Source: JAWLBW01 sp041687475 (GTDB lineage: Bacteria > J088 > JAWLBW01). From it: a stretch of DNA of 21,149 nt. Location of the stretch: the NCBI GenBank assembly GCA_041687475.1, contig JAWLBW010000043.1, forward strand, positions 1-21,149, in the 5' to 3' direction. The notes under the pieces are model-generated. The model saw only the letters and a list, made by a program, of their open reading frames with translations, did not search any database and was not told the origin of the DNA. How positions within the stretch are numbered: position 1 is the stretch's first letter; every line of letters starts with the position of its first letter. Below are positions 15,063 to 21,149 of the stretch, piece after piece. Both the position numbers and the translations under genes were made by a program.

Positions 15063-16844
15063 ATGCGGATGAAGACAGCGTTTCTGGCCTCCGGCATGCT
15101 CGCCGCCCTGGCCGTTCCAACAAGCCTGCCGGCCGAACAACTGAAAACCATGTGGAACGGCGCCGGTACCGGCGGCATTCACGTTCCCGGCGCCGAAGTT
15201 ACCCCCGAGCAGGCGTCGGTCAGCCTCTTCGGGTCATACTTCCTGCAGGACGGCCTCGTATCGCCCGCCGACGAAGCCTCGCGCCTGCGCTACGGCCTGG
15301 GCGGCGTCGTCAGCCCGTTCAAGCCCGGTCAGCTCGACCCCTTTCGGGTCGAATTCGGCCTGGCGCTTGGCGGAAGCTCGACGACCAACGACCTCGGCAA
15401 CCCCGAAACGCTCGATTCGTTCGGCGACCTGGCACTTTCGGCCAAGGGCGTCTATCGGGTAAACGAAGCCTTCGGCGCTGGCATTCGCGCCCGGCTCATT
15501 CTGCCGTACGGCGTGTCGGGCGAAAGCGGTTACGGCGACACGGCCGGCTATGCGGGCGAAGCGCTCGCGTCGTGGCGCAGCGGCGACTTCGTCGTGCACG
15601 GCGCCGCCGGCTTTCTGTATGACCGCACCATCAATTTCGTCGACCGCGAGCCGACCGGCATTGAACGCTTCGCATGGGGCCAGACCGACTACAACCAGGT
15701 TACCTTCGGCCTGAGCTTCAACTACGAGACCGAGCTCATCGACTACCTCGTTGAAGCAAGCGGAGAGGTTCCCGTCGGAGAAAATGCGCCGGCCTTCGCG
15801 GCCGCCCCCCTGCGCGTGACACCGGGCCTGCGCATACGCCCGTGGAACGCGCTGGAAGTTCACGTAGCGGCCGACATCGGGCTGACCGGCGAATCGGCGC
15901 AGGGCGTGCCCGCTCAGCCGAATTGGGACGCTCTGGCCGCCGTGCGCTGGCTCTTCGACTTCGGAACTCGCCCCGCAATCGCCGAGGCCGATTCATACGC
16001 ACCGACCACGACCGAAGCCGAACCCGAACCCCAGACTCCCCCCGCTTCGGAAGCAACGCCTTCGGTCGAGGCTCCCGCACCGACGACGGAGCCCACGACC
16101 GTCATTCCCCGCGGCGGCCTCCAGGCCATCGTACGTACCCCCGAGGGCGATCCGGTATCGGGCGCCACCATTCGCCTTCAGCCTGAAGGCGCCGGGTCGG
16201 AAACCGATGCGTCGGGTTCGGTCTCCTTCGAAAGCCTTTCGCCGGGCCCCGTTACGCTCGAGGTTTCGGCTCCGGGAAGAAAGGCGGCGCGTACCACCAC
16301 CCGTATTGAAGCCGGCGAAACCCGGTCGCTCGAAATTACCCTCGAGCCGATGGAAAGCGCCCTTGAACTCACGGTGCGCGACCAAAGCGGAAAGCCGGTT
16401 CCCGATGTCGCCGTGACCATCGACGGCAATGCGGTCGGCCGAACCGACAATGAAGGACGGCTCACCGTTTCGCCGGTGACCCAGGGTCGCCGCGACGTAC
16501 GCGTAGAGAAAGACGGCTTCGAGGCCGCGACGGTCACGACCACCGTGGCCGAGGGTTCGCGCAGCAGCATCGAACTCGCCATGAAGGCCTTGCCCCGACC
16601 GGGCTATGTCGAAATCAAAGTGCTGAACGAAGCGCGCGAACCCATCATGGCCACCGTCACCTTCGAGGGTCACCCCGACCTCAAGCGCACCCTCGACCCG
16701 GCCAAGGGCAGTGAAACGCTGTACAAACTGACGCCCGGTACGTACAAGATTCGCGTCGAAGCCGTCGGTTACGAAGCCGAAGAACGTGAGTTCCGCCTGG
16801 CGGAAGACGGCGATCTCGCCCTACGCTTCCGGCTTTCCCAGTAA
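15063..16844 (+). CDS. Outer-membrane beta-barrel fused to three carboxypeptidase-regulatory-like domains
   Basis: A 593-residue protein starting at the ATG at 15063 with GGAG nine bases upstream. The signal peptide ends near residue 24 (SLPAEQ). Residues of about 30-305 are beta-strand-rich with alternating aromatic residues (SLFGSYFLQDGL, YRVNEAFGAGIRARLIL, YNQVTFGLSFNYETELI) and read like a transporter-type outer-membrane barrel. A Thr/Glu/Pro linker at about 312-350 follows. Three tandem Ig-like domains come next, each with the carboxypeptidase regulatory (PEGA-like) pattern: VRTPEGDPVSGATIRL, VRDQSGKPVPDVAVTI, and the more divergent LNEAREPIMATVTF, each closing with a G-xx-EAxxRxx- or L-type segment. 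The barrel domain may anchor binding domains at the surface or in the periplasm. The substrate is unknown. Confidence 0.75.
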   Translation: MRMKTAFLASGMLAALAVPTSLPAEQLKTMWNGAGTGGIHVPGAEVTPEQASVSLFGSYFLQDGLVSPADEASRLRYGLGGVVSPFKPGQLDPFRVEFGLALGGSSTTNDLGNPETLDSFGDLALSAKGVYRVNEAFGAGIRARLILPYGVSGESGYGDTAGYAGEALASWRSGDFVVHGAAGFLYDRTINFVDREPTGIERFAWGQTDYNQVTFGLSFNYETELIDYLVEASGEVPVGENAPAFAAAPLRVTPGLRIRPWNALEVHVAADIGLTGESAQGVPAQPNWDALAAVRWLFDFGTRPAIAEADSYAPTTTEAEPEPQTPPASEATPSVEAPAPTTEPTTVIPRGGLQAIVRTPEGDPVSGATIRLQPEGAGSETDASGSVSFESLSPGPVTLEVSAPGRKAARTTTRIEAGETRSLEITLEPMESALELTVRDQSGKPVPDVAVTIDGNAVGRTDNEGRLTVSPVTQGRRDVRVEKDGFEAATVTTTVAEGSRSSIELAMKALPRPGYVEIKVLNEAREPIMATVTFEGHPDLKRTLDPAKGSETLYKLTPGTYKIRVEAVGYEAEEREFRLAEDGDLALRFRLSQ

Positions 16845-16856
16845 GGTTGATGAGGG

Positions 16857-16884
16857 GGAAGACGGGGCCTAGCCCTCGTCTTCC
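16857..16884. terminator. Hairpin between convergent genes (possible bidirectional terminator)
   Basis: GGAAGACG (16857-16864) pairs with CGTCTTCC (16877-16884), plus three inner G-C pairs with one bulge. It spans the stop of the RNase HIII gene and follows the barrel gene by 13 bases. There is no U-tract, so termination is uncertain. Confidence 0.35.
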
Positions 16885-17792
16885 TCGAACAGCACGGCCT
16901 GCACCGAAGAGAAGTGCAGCTTGGCCGCTCGGCCGAGCGCCGTGGTGCCGCCGGCCCTGTACGTCCACCGCAGCAGGGTGGGAATCTCGGGCGCCGAGCT
17001 GCCCCGCGGCCAACGGCGCCCCTGCGCGGCCTCGCTTTCGAACCAGTCGAGACAGGCATCTCGCGCGAGAATCGAGGCGGCCGCGACGGCCGCATACCTT
17101 TCGGCTTTCGGCTCGGCACGAAAGGGCACGCCCGACGGCAGGTCGGCGCCGAGAACCGTGTCGTCGGTAAACCTGTCGATTACCACCAAGGCCAAAGGCC
17201 CCCCGGCAAGCAGCTCGGCCGTGCATTCGCCATGCAGACGCGCAAGCAGCCGATTGAGGTTGCCACCGGCCATGCGTTGGGCTAGGAAAGCGGCATTGTA
17301 GGCCTCAGGCTCGAGGCAGCGAAGCGCCGACGTTATGGAAGCGTGTTCGCGAATGCGCCGCGCCCGCTCGCGTATCTGTTTGTCCGAAAGGGTCTTGCTG
17401 TCGCGAACCCCGAGCTCACGCAGGGTCTGCTCTCCCGCCGCGTCTTCGACGCGTACGGCCGCCACGGCCAGCGGTCCGAAGGTATCGCCCTTGCCCGATT
17501 CGTCGCCTCCGGAGTGGGGAAAGACGCCTACGGATACCTGCCGAGCCTCTTCGGCCAGCACGGGAAAAGCCGCCATCATTTCGGCCCTGGCCTGCTCGCC
17601 CGCCGGCCCCGCCTTTCCCTGTTCCACAAGCGCTTTTTTGCCGGGGTAGTAAAGCCATGCCAGACTCTCGCCGCGCACGCGATAGGCAAAATCGACCCAG
17701 GGGCGCTCGATACGCTCGGCCCAAGGGCGGGAAGACAGCCAGGCGTCAAGACGAACGGCTTCGTCGGGATGCAGCTTACGTGAGAAAGGCAC
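16869..17792 (-). CDS. rnhC: Ribonuclease HIII
   Basis: A 307-residue enzyme that cuts the RNA strand of RNA-DNA hybrids. The N-terminal 85 residues match the TBP-like hybrid-binding domain in position and length. The RNase H catalytic domain begins with GGDESGKGDTFGPL (Asp 97 and Glu 98), followed by RDSKTLSD, VVIDRF with Asp 204, and KAERYAAVAAASILARDA, together giving the expected acidic residues. The DESGKGD form with the N-terminal extension is that of RNase HIII rather than RNase HII. The start is GTG at 17792, 27 bases after the stop of the preceding TPR lipoprotein gene in the same frame; no better start exists and no strong ribosome binding site is visible. The two genes probably form one operon. 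Confidence 0.92.
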   Translation of the reverse strand: MPFSRKLHPDEAVRLDAWLSSRPWAERIERPWVDFAYRVRGESLAWLYYPGKKALVEQGKAGPAGEQARAEMMAAFPVLAEEARQVSVGVFPHSGGDESGKGDTFGPLAVAAVRVEDAAGEQTLRELGVRDSKTLSDKQIRERARRIREHASITSALRCLEPEAYNAAFLAQRMAGGNLNRLLARLHGECTAELLAGGPLALVVIDRFTDDTVLGADLPSGVPFRAEPKAERYAAVAAASILARDACLDWFESEAAQGRRWPRGSSAPEIPTLLRWTYRAGGTTALGRAAKLHFSSVQAVLFEEDEG

Positions 17793-17819
17793 CTGCGTGT
17801 CGATCGGTTCGGGTAGAAG

Positions 17820-18209
17820 TCACGGCGTGGTGGTAACCGCCGACGGTGCGGCAGACTCGAGCGCATGCAGGCGATTCTCGAGCACGACCAGCCGCCTGCC
17901 TTCCTTGCCGTCGACCAGACCGCGCGCCTGTTCGAGATACGCTCGGGCACGCATGGGGTTTTCTTCGGTCAATGCTTCTTCGGCCAGGCTAAGCGTCAGG
18001 CGCACGAACGATGCCCGGGCTTCTTCGCTACGGTCGCTGTCGGGCAGAAGGCGTACGACGGCAAGATACTGGGTACGCGCCTCTTCGAGATCTCCCTCGG
18101 CCTCGGCCCGCGAGCCTTTCTGATACATCGTATCGGCATTCGTGCATGCGCCCGCGGCGAGCGCAAATGCGAGCAGTAACAACAGGGTAGGTCGGCGGCG
18201 TAGAAGCAT
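17820..18209 (-). CDS. Small TPR-like lipoprotein
   Basis: A protein of about 129 residues with an Arg-rich start, a poly-Leu core and a lipobox-like end (AAGAC, probable Cys 22). The mature part has TPR-like helices (EAEGDLEEARTQYLAVVRLLPDSD, then EEALTEENPMRARAYLEQARGLV), a plan like the TPR lipoproteins of the BamD/YbgF type but much shorter, so the function is open. Two starts are possible, 18224 (preceded by GGGAAGGA, very close) and 18209 (preceded by a purine run); the shorter one is listed because it gives a standard signal peptide. It is followed by rnhC after 27 bases. Confidence 0.7.
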   Translation of the reverse strand: MLLRRRPTLLLLLAFALAAGACTNADTMYQKGSRAEAEGDLEEARTQYLAVVRLLPDSDRSEEARASFVRLTLSLAEEALTEENPMRARAYLEQARGLVDGKEGRRLVVLENRLHALESAAPSAVTTTP

Positions 18210-18300
18210 GTCTCTTCTTACCATTGTCCTTCCCGTTTGCGCAAGGCAAGAGCGTTTACGAAACTGTCCAGACGGCGATTTCCGTACCGCGCCAACCGCC

Positions 18301-18329
18301 TTACAAGGTTGCCCGACGCGTGCTATAGT
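18301..18329 (+). promoter_or_regulatory. Candidate promoter of the methyltransferase-like gene
   Basis: TGC then TATAGT (18324-18329) is an extended -10 site, with TTACAA at 18301-18306 as a weak -35 and a 17-base spacer. The predicted start near 18336 leaves a leader of about 120 bases, longer than others in the window. Confidence 0.45.
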
Positions 18330-18456
18330 GGCGCTGTGTCGGACGGCAGCCCGGGTACCGAGCGGTGCCTGAATCACAGTGAAGCAGGGACAAACGGTCT
18401 GCCGCCTTAGAACTTCAATCCATTGCGAGCGGATGGAACCGGAGGGGGATTTCGCC

Positions 18457-18993
18457 ATGGCGGTAAACCTGTCTTCAGCCTACTTCCTGAACCCCGAAGC
18501 GGGAGAACTCGAAAAAGCTCTTCTGCGGAATATCGAACGGCGCGTCTCACAGCTACGGCCCCTGCATCCCGTAAGCCTGCTCGACCTATCGCCCGCCGAT
18601 GAAACGGCGGTCATTCTGGCAGGCGGCCTGCGCGACACAGGTCGAAAAATTCGCCTGATGACCTATGAATGGTGCGGCCCCAAGCATCCCGAACGCATAC
18701 CCGGCGCCTCGGAAGTGCTGGTTGAAAAGGGGCGGCTGCCCGGTCTTCACTTCTCCGAGGGCGGCTTCGATTACATTACCGGCTGTACCGTGCTTGGTTC
18801 TCTGGAACCCGACCTGCGGGCGCGCGCGCTGTCGGAAATGCGACGCACCGCCCTGCGCGACGTGGTGCTGGTCGAAAGCAGTGAAGGAGCGGCCGCCATC
18901 AGCGAGAGTCAGCTACGCGATACCTTGCTCGAAGCGGGTTGTGGCCACGGCAACATCACGAACCAGAGCGGCTTACTGATCGCCCGCTGCTGA
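18457..18993 (+). CDS. Methyltransferase-like Rossmann-fold protein, degenerate motif I
   Basis: A 178-residue protein starting at the ATG at 18457, with GGAGGGGG at 18441-18448 upstream. A core alternating strand-helix pattern is visible: VSLLDLSPADETAVILAGGL, KIRLMTYEW, then a FDYITGCTVLGSLEPDLRARALSEMRRTAL segment like the post-I/motif II part of class I SAM-dependent methyltransferases, and a strand VVLVESS. The glycine-rich SAM-binding loop normally expected after the first strand is absent (LDLSPADET in its place). It could be a divergent methyltransferase, a non-catalytic relative, or an unrelated Rossmann protein. No neighbour gives a substrate. The C-terminus ends LLIARC. Confidence 0.55.
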   Translation: MAVNLSSAYFLNPEAGELEKALLRNIERRVSQLRPLHPVSLLDLSPADETAVILAGGLRDTGRKIRLMTYEWCGPKHPERIPGASEVLVEKGRLPGLHFSEGGFDYITGCTVLGSLEPDLRARALSEMRRTALRDVVLVESSEGAAAISESQLRDTLLEAGCGHGNITNQSGLLIARC

Positions 18994-19211
18994 GCCGGCA
19001 AGCCGTAGCTTTGCCACCCCCACGGCCATCGGGCGTCCCCCCCTGAATAGCGGATGGGCACCTGGTCGCCGGACGGACAAGCACCGAAACAGCGGATTCA
19101 CCGCCTTCCCGCGTCACTGCCCTTCCACCCTCAGTGCAGCAAAGGGTGAAGAAAAGTCCATACCGGGCACCCGGAAGGCGTACGTCGGCGCGTGAGTGGC
19201 ATTATGCCGGA

Positions 19212-19470
19212 ATGAATCACCGGATATTCTTCGCTGCCATTCTCTTTTTTATCGCGAGCTCTCTACTCAAGGTCTCGTCTTCAGGCTGGGCAGGGTCGAG
19301 GAACGCGGCGCCCCCGTCACCCCGGTAGAGTTACTTGGGGAGTCTCAATTGATGATTTATCACATCTGACGGAACAACGTTCCACATCGAGTTGCCTTGT
19401 GGCGCAGGGCGCCACGGACAACGAGATGGGCACCATAGCCCGTGCTGCCGAAGAGCATCGGGAGACCTGA
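19212..19470 (+). pseudogene. Possible decayed gene: membrane segment, then a LuxR-HTH-like fragment in another frame
   Basis: An ATG at 19212 opens a frame starting MNHRIFFAAILFFIASSLL, a hydrophobic stretch, and stops at 19326-19328. From about 19330 a different frame, open to a TGA at 19468-19470, reads LTEQRSTSSCLVAQGATDNE. The spacing LTE, seven residues, LVAQGAT, then N-E resembles the start of the LuxR-type helix-turn-helix (LTEREREVLxLVAQGATNKEIA), but the later part of the HTH is not recognisable. Lower GC than neighbours and split frames suggest decay. This is weak: chance similarity is possible. Confidence 0.2.
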
Positions 19471-19709
19471 TCGAGACCGTTTAGCTGTCCACCCAGTGCA
19501 TCGTGACACACGCGTACGCCTCTCGTCGTCGGCCTCGCTCTGCTTGGCGACGCGACTCGAGACGGAACCTTTTTTTAAACTCGAAAAATGTGACGAATGA
19601 TGAGAGTCTCAAAGTCAATACTTGGGAGAGTCGTCCGTCTGCGCTTCCGGTACGGCCGTTCCAAGTGGGCACATCCGGCGTCGGCGTCTGCGATAAGGAT
19701 CGCTACCGG

Positions 19710-19753
19710 TAAGAAAGAAAAAGGCGAAGCAAGCCGTACACGCTTCCTTCGCC
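19710..19753 (-). terminator. Rho-independent terminator of the UDP-sugar dehydrogenase gene
   Basis: On the minus strand GGCGAAG (19753-19747), an inner AAGC/GCTT pairing with a G-G mismatch, and CTTCGCC (19729-19723), followed by TTTTTCTTTCTT (A-rich tract 19711-19722 on the plus strand). It begins about 22 bases past the stop at 19776. Confidence 0.85.
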
Positions 19754-19775
19754 GTGAAATCGTTTCGCGAGTGAA

Positions 19776-21080
19776 TCAGAGCCGTACGACGTTCAGACCG
19801 GCGGCGCCGCGCGTGGCGTTGCGGGTATCGACCACCAGCTTGGCCTCGGCAACAAGGCGCGCGTAATCATAGCAGCCATGGTCGGTCACGACGACCACGC
19901 AATCGTATTCACCGAGACGACCTTCCCAGGGCGCACTCGACAATTCGATACCCTCTTCGTGCAGATCGGGCACGTAGGGATCGTTGTAGTCAAGCAGGGC
20001 GCCTTTGGCCAGCAGCAGTTTGATGATGTCGAGCGCCGGGCTCTCGCGCACATCGCTGATGTCTTTTTTGTAGGCCGCGCCCAGAACCATGATGCGACTG
20101 CCCTTGACGCTCTTCTGCACCGAATTCAGTGCGTCGGTAACCTTACTTACGACGTAATTCGGCATCTGGGTGTTGATTTCGCTGGCCAGCTCAATGAAAC
20201 GGGCGTTGTAGTTCACCGCCTTCAGCTTCCACGACAGATAGTGGGGGTCGATGGGAATGCAGTGACCGCCCAGTCCGGGACCCGGATAAAAGGGCATGAA
20301 CCCGAAGGGTTTGGTCGAGGCTGCGTCAATGACTTCCCACACGTCAATGCCCAGCTTGTCGCAGATGATGGCCAGCTCGTTCACCAGACCGATGTTGATC
20401 GAACGAAAGGTGTTTTCGAGAATCTTCACCATCTCGGCTGCCCGGGTCGAGCTGACCGGCACCACCGTATCAATGGTTGTTTCATACAGGGCCTTGGCCA
20501 CCTCGAGGCAGGCGGGCGTGGTGCCGCCGACGACCTTGGGCGTGTTTTTGGTCTTGAAGGTGCGATTGCCCGGGTCGACCCGCTCGGGGCTGAAGGCGAG
20601 AAAGAAGTCGCGACCGATTTCCAGGCCCGTCGACCGCAGTTCCGGCGCCAGGAGTTCGTCGGAGGTACCCGGGTAGGTGGTGCTTTCCAACACAATCAGC
20701 ATGCCGGGGTGCAGGTATTTTTTGACCTGCTCGGTGGCTGCGATGATGTAGGAGACGTCGGGGTCGCGTGTCTTGCGCAGCGGCGTGGGCACGCAGATGC
20801 TTACTGCCTGGCAGGTCGCAAGCTCGGAAAAATCGGTTGTGGCCCGCAGCCGCCCCGAACCCGTGTGTTCAGTCAGGACGCTGGCAGGAATGTCACCGAT
20901 GTAGCTTTCGCCGCGGTTGACCTGGTCGACCCTGGGCTGCGAGACATCGAAACCCACGACCTCGAACCCCGCACGCGCGAACTCTACGGCGAGTGGAAGC
21001 CCGACATACCCCAACCCGATAATACCGATTTTCGCAGATCGCGCTTCGATGCGCGTGCAAAGCTCTGCTCTGTGATCCAT
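19776..21080 (-). CDS. UDP-N-acetyl-D-glucosamine 6-dehydrogenase (WbpA/WecC type)
   Basis: A 434-residue nucleotide-sugar dehydrogenase that oxidises the C6 hydroxyl of a UDP-hexose to a carboxylate with NAD, for surface polysaccharide or O-antigen building. The NAD-binding motif is GLGYVGLP (22-29). The catalytic centre is at PGPGLGGHCIPIDPHYLSW with Cys 274. The spacing and the HCIPIDPHYL version resemble UDP-GlcNAc dehydrogenases (WbpA) more than UDP-glucose dehydrogenases (GGSCFPKD), which is the basis for the substrate call; it is a family-level inference. The start at 21080 has GGGGGA seven bases upstream. It has its own terminator. The region upstream continues outside the window, and a polysaccharide cluster may lie there. 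Confidence 0.9.
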   Translation of the reverse strand: MDHRAELCTRIEARSAKIGIIGLGYVGLPLAVEFARAGFEVVGFDVSQPRVDQVNRGESYIGDIPASVLTEHTGSGRLRATTDFSELATCQAVSICVPTPLRKTRDPDVSYIIAATEQVKKYLHPGMLIVLESTTYPGTSDELLAPELRSTGLEIGRDFFLAFSPERVDPGNRTFKTKNTPKVVGGTTPACLEVAKALYETTIDTVVPVSSTRAAEMVKILENTFRSINIGLVNELAIICDKLGIDVWEVIDAASTKPFGFMPFYPGPGLGGHCIPIDPHYLSWKLKAVNYNARFIELASEINTQMPNYVVSKVTDALNSVQKSVKGSRIMVLGAAYKKDISDVRESPALDIIKLLLAKGALLDYNDPYVPDLHEEGIELSSAPWEGRLGEYDCVVVVTDHGCYDYARLVAEAKLVVDTRNATRGAAGLNVVRL

Positions 21081-21131
21081 TCGTTGTCCCCCAAGAGTTC
21101 CACGCTGAGTTCAGACCGGCGCCGTCCTTCC

Positions 21132-21137
21132 ATTCTA
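21132..21137 (-). promoter_or_regulatory. Candidate -10 element of the UDP-sugar dehydrogenase gene
   Basis: TAGAAT on the minus strand (21137-21132). Any -35 box would lie beyond the window edge, so only half the promoter can be judged. The leader would be about 45 bases. Confidence 0.3.
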
Positions 21138-21149
21138 AGAGGGCCAGGC

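Larger units (their letters stand above)
18994..19775. other. 780-base stretch without a convincing intact gene
   Basis: No open frame here has a ribosome binding site plus coding-type codon use throughout. It contains lower-GC patches (19205-19265, 19340-19385, 19560-19625). Small frames that could be remnants are noted separately. The last part holds the terminator of the dehydrogenase gene. No tRNA, riboswitch, IS end or repeat was recognised. Confidence 0.6.

Noticed and set aside
19141..19175. GAAGAAAAGTCC resembling the conserved start of RNase P RNA
   Set aside because: Other universal elements of RNase P RNA are missing downstream.
19340..19612. Direct repeat GAGTCTCAA at 19340-19348 and 19604-19612
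   Set aside because: A nine-base repeat is expected about once by chance in an interval of this size.
1..21149. tRNA, rRNA, CRISPR arrays, insertion sequence ends
   Set aside because: None recognised on either strand.

Overview
The window is GC-rich chromosomal DNA from a Gram-negative bacterium with a very envelope-heavy gene set. It has at least six predicted lipoproteins, two outer-membrane beta-barrel proteins, a heptose-activating enzyme of the LPS type, and a UDP-sugar dehydrogenase. The PilZ-like domain resembles the myxobacterial paralogous type, and the FecR, seven-repeat lipoprotein and Fis-type HTH genes fit with it. Together these suggest a deltaproteobacterium in the broad sense (Myxococcota or Bradymonadota-like). 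This is an inference: there is no rRNA or other marker gene to settle it.

Layout. The plus strand from 1 to 3048 holds the tail of a Fis-type HTH regulator, a DUF885 putative metallopeptidase and an M24 (Xaa-Pro aminopeptidase-like) protein with altered metal ligands. A perfect palindrome with a U-tract ends the facing minus-strand gene, a lipoprotein with an RskA-like C-terminal domain (4602 to 3127). A divergent lipoprotein with a ZU5-like domain follows (4801 to 5817). The minus strand from 9863 down to 5857 carries a 40-residue basic protein, a 77-residue lipoprotein, a tightly coupled operon (TPR plus beta-barrel protein, FecR protein, lipoprotein) and a possible 34-residue membrane protein.

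From 10037 to 16844 the plus strand encodes thioredoxin reductase, then an operon of a cyclic-nucleotide-binding protein, a seven-repeat propeller-like lipoprotein and a stand-alone heptose-1-phosphate adenylyltransferase. Next come a PilZ-like/TM/triple-repeat/AMIN-like fusion ended by a strong terminator, and a barrel protein fused to three carboxypeptidase-regulatory-like domains. The remaining genes are a TPR lipoprotein with RNase HIII (minus), a methyltransferase-like protein (plus) and a UDP-GlcNAc-type dehydrogenase (minus).

The roughly 780 bases from 18994 to 19775 have no convincing intact gene and look like decayed or non-coding DNA. Two runs of ten N (6490-6499 and 12675-12684) are assembly gaps; the second one breaks a reading frame artificially.

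Most functional statements rest on motif and architecture recognition by eye. The best candidates for something undescribed are the TPR-barrel/FecR/lipoprotein operon, the PilZ-to-AMIN trans-envelope fusion and the lipoprotein carrying an RskA-like domain.
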